Assembly: GCA_029379225.1 (NCBI GenBank)
Contig: JAQYWR010000014.1
Span: 1-64,000, forward strand
Length of the DNA stretch: 64,000 nucleotides
Reading direction: 5' to 3'
DNA from: Nostoc sp. S4
GTDB lineage: Bacteria > Cyanobacteriota > Cyanobacteriia > Cyanobacteriales > Nostocaceae
The translations under genes and the position numbers were made by a program. Shown here in pieces: positions 18,177-26,633 of this stretch. Within the stretch, counting starts at the first letter, position 1, and each line of letters begins with the position of its first letter. The notes beneath the pieces are model-generated. The model was not told where the DNA came from, did no database searches, and saw only the letters and a list, made by a program, of their open reading frames with translations.

Positions 18177-18707
18177 ATGGCTACTGCTAATAAAACCCGG
18201 AGTTTGGGGCAAAAAATTTATCGGTTTGGTTTTGGCGTTAGCAGAGCCATTGCCTTGTTGATAATCGTATGTGGTTGTACTGCGACTGATTTTAACGCCG
18301 AAGCGATCGCCTGGAAAACTTATAGCAACTCTCGTTATGGTTTTGAGTTTCCATATCCCAGTAATTGGACTTCTTTGCCAGCTCCAGAAAATGATGATGG
18401 AATTGGGTTTATTTCACCGCAGAATAACTCAGTGGAAATTCGTGGGTGGGCAAGTCAACAGTTGCCAAATTCGATAGACAAAGACCCAGAGTCTGGGAAA
18501 AAGATAAAATCGAACTTTCAGACTGCTCAAGGAATATCTGGAGTGTTGGTTGTAGAAGTGGCTCAACAAGTAGGTTCAATGACACTGACACTAACTCATA
18601 ATCAAGTGAAATACTACTGGCAAGGACGAAGCAACAGCCAAGAATTTCCAAAGTATTACCGTTTGTTTTATTACATTGCCCAGCATTATCGGATTCCAAA
18701 GTCTTGA
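18177..18707 (+). CDS. Lipoprotein with a PsbP/MOG1-like fold (tentative)
   Basis: A hydrophobic segment ending in LLIIVCGC (about residues 26-34) suggests a lipobox with acylated Cys. The mature part reads WKTYSNSRYGFEFPYPSNWT and SPQNNSVEIRGWAS, a beta-rich pattern seen in PsbP-like and related DUF proteins of cyanobacteria. The gene stands alone between the FHA gene (divergent) and sqdB. No specific function can be assigned. Confidence 0.55.
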   Translation: MATANKTRSLGQKIYRFGFGVSRAIALLIIVCGCTATDFNAEAIAWKTYSNSRYGFEFPYPSNWTSLPAPENDDGIGFISPQNNSVEIRGWASQQLPNSIDKDPESGKKIKSNFQTAQGISGVLVVEVAQQVGSMTLTLTHNQVKYYWQGRSNSQEFPKYYRLFYYIAQHYRIPKS

Positions 18708-18888
18708 GTTATCGGGTATGGGAGATGGGGAGATAGGGAAAGAATTTCACCCTATCACCCTACCACCCCACCACTCCTAACTCCTAACTCAGCATTCCCT
18801 GTTTGCCCCATGCCCAAAATCCACATTTCTCTGAGAATGATGATTGAGAGGGGACACAAACCTGATAGATTTAGCTATCAGCGAGTAA

Positions 18889-20055
<1,167 letters not shown>

Positions 20056-20067
20056 AGTTTACCCTAC

Positions 20068-20712
20068 GTGCGGCTGATAACAGAACCTTATTTGACTCAA
20101 GTAAATCGCTGGCCGAAAACTGGTCGCCATATTTTAGCACAATATGACGACCAGTCAATTGTTGTTTATCAGGCTTATCGTACGATTATTGGTGACTTTG
20201 CCGCTACCCACGGTTATTTTGGTGGTGAGTTCAGTTTTGACCGGATGAGTTGGATCAAACCTAACTTTCTGTGGATGATGTATCGTTCTGGATGGGGTAC
20301 AAAAACTGGGCAAGAGGTAGTGTTAGCTATTTGGATTAAGCGTTCGGCTTTTGATGAAATTTTAAAGGCGGCTGTTCATTCGAGCTTTGTTCCAGAACTT
20401 TATCTCGACACAAGTGCGTGGCAAACAGCACTAAAGCACTCACAAGTTCGCTTGCAATGGGACCCAGACCATAACCCATTGGGAACAAAATTAGAACGAC
20501 GCGCTATTCAGCTAGGGTTACGCGGTCAAGTCTTAGCTACTTACGCCAAAGATTGGATTTTAAATATCGAGGACATCTCAGACTTTGTACAAAAGCAGCG
20601 GCAAAATATTAAGTCTGACTGTACACAATTGATTACACCACGGGAGACAGTTTACTCTGTGTTTAATAGCGAAACGCAAGAAAAGCTGAGATTAGCTGCC
20701 TGGACTGAATAA
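20068..20712 (+). CDS. DUF4291 family protein
   Basis: The 214-residue protein has the DUF4291 hallmarks: ILAQYDDQSIVVYQAYRTII, RMSWIKPNFLWMMYRSGWGT and VRLQWDPDHNP. It starts with GTG at 20068, 12 bases after sqdB, and stops 7 bases before sqdX. The family has no established function and occurs in unrelated bacteria and fungi. Its position inside the sulfolipid cluster could mean a linked role, or a passenger gene. Confidence 0.88.
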   Translation: MRLITEPYLTQVNRWPKTGRHILAQYDDQSIVVYQAYRTIIGDFAATHGYFGGEFSFDRMSWIKPNFLWMMYRSGWGTKTGQEVVLAIWIKRSAFDEILKAAVHSSFVPELYLDTSAWQTALKHSQVRLQWDPDHNPLGTKLERRAIQLGLRGQVLATYAKDWILNIEDISDFVQKQRQNIKSDCTQLITPRETVYSVFNSETQEKLRLAAWTE

Positions 20713-20719
20713 TTTTTTT

Positions 20720-21850
20720 ATGAGAATTGCTTTATTCACCGAAACCTTTTTACCCAAGGTTGACGGGATTGTAACGCGCCTGCGCCACACCGTTGACCAT
20801 CTACAACGCAATGGTAATCAAGTGCTAGTGGTTGCCCCTGAGGGAGGAATCGCAGAACATAAAGGCGCTAAAGTTTATGGCGTTACTGGCTTTCCTCTGC
20901 CATTGTATCCAGAATTAAAAATGGCACTTCCCCGCCCAGCCATTGGTTACGCCTTAGAACAGTTTCAGCCAGATATTATTCATGTCGTTAATCCAGCAGT
21001 TTTGGGTTTATCTGGGATATTTTACAGTAAAATCCTCAAAATCCCCTTAGTCGCGTCTTATCATACCCATTTACCCCAGTATCTTCAGCATTACGGCTTG
21101 GGGATGTTAGAAGGACTGCTTTGGGAACTACTCAAAGGCGCTCATAATCAAGCAGCTTTGAATCTGTGTACCTCCACAGCGATGATGGAGGAACTGTCAG
21201 CACACGGTATTGAACGGGTAGATTTATGGCAGCGTGGGGTGGATACGGAATTATTTCATCCCGATTTAGCTAGTCTAGAGATGCGATCGCGTTTATCGCA
21301 AAATCATCCAGAAAGCCCCTTACTACTTTACGTTGGGCGTCTTTCTGCTGAAAAAGAAATTGAGCGCATCAAACCAATTTTAGAAGCAATTCCCGAAGCG
21401 CGATTAGCATTGGTTGGGGACGGTCCGCACCGCCAAGCACTGGAAAAACACTTTGCTGGGACAAACACTTATTTTGTTGGGTATCTTATAGGACAAGAGT
21501 TAGGTTCTGCCTTTGCCAGTGCTGATGCCTTTATTTTTCCTTCCCGAACTGAAACACTAGGCTTGGTACTACTAGAAGCAATGGCCGCTGGTTGTCCGGT
21601 GGTAGCAGCCCGTTCTGGAGGAATCCCTGATATTGTCACAGATGGAGTTAATGGATATCTGTTTGAGCCAACAGCAGATGTTCAAGGAGCATTGGCCGCT
21701 ACTGTCCGCCTCTTAGAACAGAAACAACAACGAGACATCATCCGTCAAAATGCTCGCCGGGAAGCAGAAACTTGGGGTTGGGCAGCTGCTACTTGCCAGT
21801 TACAAGATTACTACCAAAAGGTCACATTTTCTCAACAATTGACAAAATAG
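20720..21850 (+). CDS. sqdX: SQDG synthase (sulfoquinovosyltransferase)
   Basis: SqdX transfers sulfoquinovose from UDP-sulfoquinovose to diacylglycerol, the last step of sulfolipid synthesis. It is a GT4-family glycosyltransferase: MRIALFTETFLPKVDGIVTR at the N-terminus, LLYVGRLSAEKEIERIKPIL, and the C-terminal FPSRTETLGLVLLEAMAAGC with the EX7E motif. Length (376) is usual. It starts 7 bases after DUF4291 and completes the sqdB-DUF4291-sqdX cluster. Confidence 0.95.
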   Translation: MRIALFTETFLPKVDGIVTRLRHTVDHLQRNGNQVLVVAPEGGIAEHKGAKVYGVTGFPLPLYPELKMALPRPAIGYALEQFQPDIIHVVNPAVLGLSGIFYSKILKIPLVASYHTHLPQYLQHYGLGMLEGLLWELLKGAHNQAALNLCTSTAMMEELSAHGIERVDLWQRGVDTELFHPDLASLEMRSRLSQNHPESPLLLYVGRLSAEKEIERIKPILEAIPEARLALVGDGPHRQALEKHFAGTNTYFVGYLIGQELGSAFASADAFIFPSRTETLGLVLLEAMAAGCPVVAARSGGIPDIVTDGVNGYLFEPTADVQGALAATVRLLEQKQQRDIIRQNARREAETWGWAAATCQLQDYYQKVTFSQQLTK

Positions 21851-21980
21851 GGGAGTAAGTGCGAGCGATGGCAAATTGCGTACTGAAGATTAGATATAAA
21901 GTATAATTCAGTTCCTAGTCCTAATCCTCAATATCTACACCCCAGTCTCTAGCACCCAATCCCTAGTACCCAAAATTACC

Positions 21981-24575
21981 ATGACACTCCCTAACCCTGG
22001 CAGCGTCTTGGCTACATTAACTGAACTGACTCAAGTTAATCGTACTCACGCCCTACTGCGTCGCGTTAAAGATTTATCTGTTAATGAATTTGTTTGTTTA
22101 CTCGACTTCATAACGGCTGAATTTCAACAATTTCTTAGAGCCATTGAACTAATTAATAATGAAGCTCTAGAAACGATGTTGGAGAAAGTCCTAGAAGCGA
22201 TTACGCTTAAAATAGGTCAAATTCTCCAAGCAGAACACACAGCTATTTTTTTAGTTGACCATGACAAAGGTCAACTTTGGTCAAAAGTTCCCCAAGATAA
22301 TACTCAAAAATTCTTAGAAATTCGTACTCCTATCACAGTAGGTATTCCCGGTCATGTTGCTAGTACAGGTCAATATCTAAATATATCCGAAACTTATACT
22401 CACCCCTTATTCAGCCCTGAATTAGAAAAACAAATGGGCTATAAAATTCACAATATTTTATGTATGCCAGTTGTTAGTAGTAAAAACCAAACTGTGGCGG
22501 TGGTACAACTAGCAAATAAAACTGGAAATATTCCATTTAATTATGATGATGAAGAACGTTTTCGAGATTTCGCTGCTTCTATTGGAATTATCCTAGAAAG
22601 TTGCCAATCTTTTTATGTAGCGGCTCGCAATCAAAGAGGAGCAACGGCTTTGTTGCGGGCAACTCAAACACTAGGGCAAAGTCTGGACTTAGAAGCAACT
22701 TTGCAAATAGTCATGGAGCAAGCTCGAATTTTAATGCAAGCAGACCGCAGCACGCTGTTTTTATATCGTAAAGAAATGAGCGAACTTTGGACAAAAGTAG
22801 CGGCGGCGGATGGCATAAATTTAATAGAAATTCGCATTCCTGCTAACCGTGGCATTGCTGGCTATGTAGCTTCTACTGGTGAAGCCCTAAACATTCCTGA
22901 TGCCTATAAAGACCCCCGGTTTGACCCGACTACAGATAGAAAAACTGGGTATGTAACTCGCAATATTTTGTGTTTGCCAGTCTTTAATTCAGCAAATGAA
23001 TTAATTGGTGTAACGCAATTAATTAATAAGCAACAAAGTAGTTTTACTGCCTCTGATGAAGAGTTTATGCGGGCTTTTAATATTCAAGCAGGAATTGCTT
23101 TAGAAAATGCTCGGCTGTTTGAAAATGTGTTGTTAGAAAAACAGTATCAAAAGGACATTCTGCAAAGTCTCTCTGATGCTGTAATTTCTACAGATATGGC
23201 AGGAAAAATCGTCACAATTAACGATGCAGCATTAGAGTTATTGGGTTGTCCCATAGGAGATGCTAATACTAAAAGCAACAAACTTTTGTGGGAACAAAAT
23301 TTGATTGGTCGCCGAGTTTGGGAAGTTGTGCCGATTGAAAATCTACAAATGCGGTTAGAAGATAGTTTAAAAACTGGAGCTAAACATTATGTGCCAGAGC
23401 AAAGTTTGATAGTAGGACTGTATCAAGTTATGAGCGCTGATTGCCGAGTGCTGAATGAAACTCAGGACTGGGCACTCAAAACTCACTACTTAAGTTTAGC
23501 AGTACGCGATCGCCATAACCCCGATATTTTTATTCCTTGGAATCAACCCCTAACTCCCAAATCTGAGTTTCTCACATCCGCTGGCGTGCAAATATTAGAA
23601 CGCAGTATCAATCTTACTGTTAATCCCTTGACTAACCCAGAAGGCGGGGTTCGGGGTGGTTTGGTGGTGTTAGAAGACATTAGTCAGGAAAAACGCATGA
23701 AAACCACCATGTCTCGCTACCTGACACCCCATGTAGCCGAACAAGTTATGGCTTTGGGGGAAGATGGCTTAATGGTGAGCGAGCGCAAGGAAGTAACCAT
23801 TTTATTTTCAGATATCCGTGGCTATACAACACTTACGGAAAATATCGGTGCAGCCGAAGTGGTATCGCTGCTGAATCAGTATTTTGAAACAATGGTAGAG
23901 GCGGTTTTTAACTATGAAGGGACCCTCGATAAATTTATTGGTGATGCTTTAATGGCGGTATTTGGTGCGCCGCTACCACTGACAGAAAATCATGCTTGGA
24001 GGGCTATACAATCTGCTTTAGATATGCGACAACGCTTAGAGGAATTTAACCAGCGACGAATTATCCAAGCACAGCCACAAATCCGTATTGGTATTGGGAT
24101 TAGTTCTGGGGAAGTAGTTTCGGGTAATATTGGTTCTCGCAAGCGCATGGATTATACCGTAATTGGTGACGGTGTGAATTTGAGTTCGCGCTTGGAAGCA
24201 GTAACTAAGGAATATGGTTGTGATATTATTCTAAGTGAATTTACCTATCAACTTTGCAGCGATCGCATTTGGGTGCGTCAGTTAGATAGAATTCGAGTCA
24301 AAGGCAAGCACCAAGCAGTGAATATCTACGAGCTAATTGGCGATCGCAGTATTGCCCTAGATACCAACACTCAAGAATTTTTGTTTCACTATCATACCGG
24401 ACGCTCGGCTTATCTATCGCGTAACTTTTCGCAAGCGATCGCTTGTTTTGGAGCTGCTAACCGCATCAAACCCAAAGACCAAGCTGTGAATATACATTTA
24501 GAACGTGCTTGTAATTACCTACAAACCCCACCTCCAGAGTCTTGGGATGGTGTCTGGACAATGCTTGCTAAGTAG
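21981..24575 (+). CDS. Adenylate cyclase with tandem GAF domains (CyaB type)
   Basis: The 864-residue protein matches the layout of Anabaena CyaB1/CyaB2. GAF-A spans about 60-205 and GAF-B about 225-375, followed by a PAS-like segment (KDILQSLSDAVISTDMAGKI) and a class IIIb cyclase domain after residue 600. Cyclase residues are visible in TILFSDIRGYTTLTE (metal Asp), LDKFIGDALMAVFG (Lys, Asp) and MDYTVIGDGVNLSSR (Thr in place of Asp, as in class IIIb). It makes cAMP; in Anabaena relatives the GAF pair binds cAMP as positive feedback. The C-terminus has a TPR-like tail (FSQAIACFGAANRIKPKDQA). Confidence 0.92.
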   Translation: MTLPNPGSVLATLTELTQVNRTHALLRRVKDLSVNEFVCLLDFITAEFQQFLRAIELINNEALETMLEKVLEAITLKIGQILQAEHTAIFLVDHDKGQLWSKVPQDNTQKFLEIRTPITVGIPGHVASTGQYLNISETYTHPLFSPELEKQMGYKIHNILCMPVVSSKNQTVAVVQLANKTGNIPFNYDDEERFRDFAASIGIILESCQSFYVAARNQRGATALLRATQTLGQSLDLEATLQIVMEQARILMQADRSTLFLYRKEMSELWTKVAAADGINLIEIRIPANRGIAGYVASTGEALNIPDAYKDPRFDPTTDRKTGYVTRNILCLPVFNSANELIGVTQLINKQQSSFTASDEEFMRAFNIQAGIALENARLFENVLLEKQYQKDILQSLSDAVISTDMAGKIVTINDAALELLGCPIGDANTKSNKLLWEQNLIGRRVWEVVPIENLQMRLEDSLKTGAKHYVPEQSLIVGLYQVMSADCRVLNETQDWALKTHYLSLAVRDRHNPDIFIPWNQPLTPKSEFLTSAGVQILERSINLTVNPLTNPEGGVRGGLVVLEDISQEKRMKTTMSRYLTPHVAEQVMALGEDGLMVSERKEVTILFSDIRGYTTLTENIGAAEVVSLLNQYFETMVEAVFNYEGTLDKFIGDALMAVFGAPLPLTENHAWRAIQSALDMRQRLEEFNQRRIIQAQPQIRIGIGISSGEVVSGNIGSRKRMDYTVIGDGVNLSSRLEAVTKEYGCDIILSEFTYQLCSDRIWVRQLDRIRVKGKHQAVNIYELIGDRSIALDTNTQEFLFHYHTGRSAYLSRNFSQAIACFGAANRIKPKDQAVNIHLERACNYLQTPPPESWDGVWTMLAK

Positions 24576-24645
24576 TTATTCGGTGTTGAAAAAGCAAGGG
24601 TTACACAGGGGTACATAGAGGGGAAAGACTGCTCCCTCATCCCCC

Positions 24646-24699
24646 GGTTGGTGAGTTTCGACTACGCTTAACTACCGCCAAGTCGAACCACATCTCCCT
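24646..24699 (+). repeat. 54-bp dispersed repeat, copy 1
   Basis: The segment starts GGTTGGTGAGTTTCGACTAC and ends AGTCGAACCACATCTCCCT. It matches 62526-62579 at 53 of 54 positions. A degenerate inverted relative overlaps the end of the histidine kinase gene near 48909. Confidence 0.88.
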
Positions 24700-24709
24700 C
24701 GTCCCTGCT

Positions 24710-24967
24710 TCAATCTTCAACCTCCCCATTATTCTGAAAAGGATCTTCGCCAATTCTCAATTCTTTTTTTGAGCGTTTCAACTGTTTCCATAGATCCTTT
24801 ATTTGGTCGTAAGCTTCATCTGGAGGCAGTTTTCCACCTGTTTCTAAGTTGCAAATGTAGCTTACTTTTTGGGCGAATTCCTGTAGATTCGCGTTAAAAA
24901 CTAAGTTTTCTGGCTTAACTTGACCGTAGTAGCGACCACGAGGATAGAGAAAATCATCCTTATTCAC
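24710..24967 (-). CDS. Small conserved cyanobacterial protein (DUF7219-like)
   Basis: The 85-residue protein reads DFLYPRGRYYGQVKPENLVF, then ANLQEFAQKVSYICNLETGG and IKDLWKQLKRSKKELRIGED. I recognise it as a short conserved cyanobacterial family of unknown function, probably DUF7219. No membrane segment or signal is present. It converges with the adenylate cyclase gene. Confidence 0.72.
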   Translation of the reverse strand: MNKDDFLYPRGRYYGQVKPENLVFNANLQEFAQKVSYICNLETGGKLPPDEAYDQIKDLWKQLKRSKKELRIGEDPFQNNGEVED

Positions 24968-25748
24968 TATTTCTCTCCATTTATTAAATTCTCTTTTGTT
25001 TGAATTTTGGAAGCTGAATCACTAGTTACCCCAATCTTTGCTCTTATGAGAGTAGGGAAACTGAATCTTTAAACTCCATTTCCAACCGTTGATGTAGAAA
25101 TTGGTCGATTCAGATATTGAAGCTAGAGGATAAAGCTTAAAATACTTCCACCGTAAACTTTACAAATAAAGTCCCTGTCAAAGTGACTAGAGAGAATATT
25201 TAACTTTCCTCCCATTGTCAATTTATCTCATCTTAATTTATGAAATTCAGATTGTAATTAACTTCGCTAAAAACCCTTATCTACTCAGTATTAATATATA
25301 CTAAACTTTTACATGATTATCTTTGCAAAAATAATTACCAGTAAATTCTCAACTAATAAATTACACATAAAAAACTTACTACTTACTAAATTCAATTGTC
25401 TTCTGTTAAAAGTTAGAGATTGAGTTGTGAATCTTTAGTAATCGGCTTCTGACCACTAACCATTAATCCAAAAACTAGACTTTTAAACTATTTTCAGTAT
25501 TTATAGGCAAGAGTTGAATCCAAGGAGTAGAGAGTCATACAATTTTGGATTTGAGATTTTTCTTTCAATCTAAAATCCAAGTTGTGCTCAAAGCGCATTT
25601 TGATGCTTTTAAACTTCCCAAACTTACCTTGCCAGACTACTAATCCCTAGTCTCCAATCCCCGATCGCTAATGGTTAATAACTAAAGATAAAATGGTTAA
25701 GCCTCAAAGGACAAAAATTGTCCATCGCCTAGAACTTTACCTGCCACT
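24968..25748. other. Long A+T-rich intergenic region upstream of purC
   Basis: About 780 bases contain no convincing gene or RNA. Much of it (25200-25450) is A+T-rich; the rest holds spacer-like phrases. It probably includes the promoters of purC and of the small minus-strand gene. Confidence 0.5.
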
Positions 25749-26486
25749 ATGTTTGTTAATTCTAAGCTATACGAAGGGAAAGCGAAAATTCTTTATACAA
25801 CGGACGAGCCGGGAGTCTTGTTGGCTGATTTTAAGGATGATGCCACGGCGTTTAACGCGCAAAAGCGTGGCAGTATTCAAGGAAAAGGAGAAATTAATTG
25901 TAGCATTTCCAGCCAGCTTTTTAAACAGTTAGAGGCAAATGGTATAAAGACTCACTTTATCGATAGCCCTGCCCCGAATCAGATGCGGGTAAGAGCAGTA
26001 AAGATTTTGCCTTTAGAAGTAGTGATTAGAAATATTGCTGCTGGTAGTCTGTGTCAACAAACAGGGTTACCAGTGGGTACAATTCTGAAACAGCCTTTGG
26101 TAGAGTTTTATTACAAAAACGATCAATTAGGAGATCCTTTGTTGACACGCGATCGCCTGTACCTGTTAGAACTAGCCACGCCGGAACAAGTCGATGCAAT
26201 TACACATCTAGCATTGCAAATCAACGAGTTTCTCGGTGGCTTTTGGGAGCGGTGCGGCATTACCCTAGTGGACTTCAAACTAGAATTTGGTTTGGACTCA
26301 CAACAGCAGTTGCTCTTGGCAGATGAAATTAGCCCCGACACCTGCCGTTTGTGGGATACAGCAGAACAAGACTCAAACCGCCGTGTAATGGACAAAGACC
26401 GCTTTCGTCGCGATTTAGGCAATGTAGAGGATGCTTACCAGGAGGTTTTACAGCGAGTACTAAAAGCAGTAGAGAGTAATAATTAA
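25749..26486 (+). CDS. purC: SAICAR synthetase (purine biosynthesis)
   Basis: PurC joins aspartate to CAIR with ATP in de novo purine synthesis. The N-terminus KLYEGKAKILYTTDEPGVLL and the motifs KGEINCSISSQLFKQLEANG, VVIRNIAAGS and DFKLEFGLD are characteristic, as is ADEISPDTCRLWD. Length (245) is normal for the short bacterial form. ATG 25749 gives the family start. It stands alone upstream of omp85. Confidence 0.96.
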   Translation: MFVNSKLYEGKAKILYTTDEPGVLLADFKDDATAFNAQKRGSIQGKGEINCSISSQLFKQLEANGIKTHFIDSPAPNQMRVRAVKILPLEVVIRNIAAGSLCQQTGLPVGTILKQPLVEFYYKNDQLGDPLLTRDRLYLLELATPEQVDAITHLALQINEFLGGFWERCGITLVDFKLEFGLDSQQQLLLADEISPDTCRLWDTAEQDSNRRVMDKDRFRRDLGNVEDAYQEVLQRVLKAVESNN

Positions 26487-26519
26487 ATGGAAAATGGGGA
26501 AAAATCAATTAAAGTGTGG

Positions 26520-26600
26520 ATTGTCATTTATCATTTGTCCTACGTCCTTTGTCATTTGTAAAAAACCAATGACCAATGACTAATGACAAATTTGTGATGG
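26520..26600. repeat. TCATTTGTCATT-type spacer repeat
   Basis: The spacer between purC and omp85 repeats the words GTCATTTATCATTTGTCC, CTTTGTCATTTGT and CCAATGACTAATGACAAAT on both strands. The same words are found inside mutS and near 29500 and 57100. Confidence 0.65.
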
Positions 26601-26633
26601 TGTGTGTGGTTGTGAAGAGGAATCATAAGTAAA

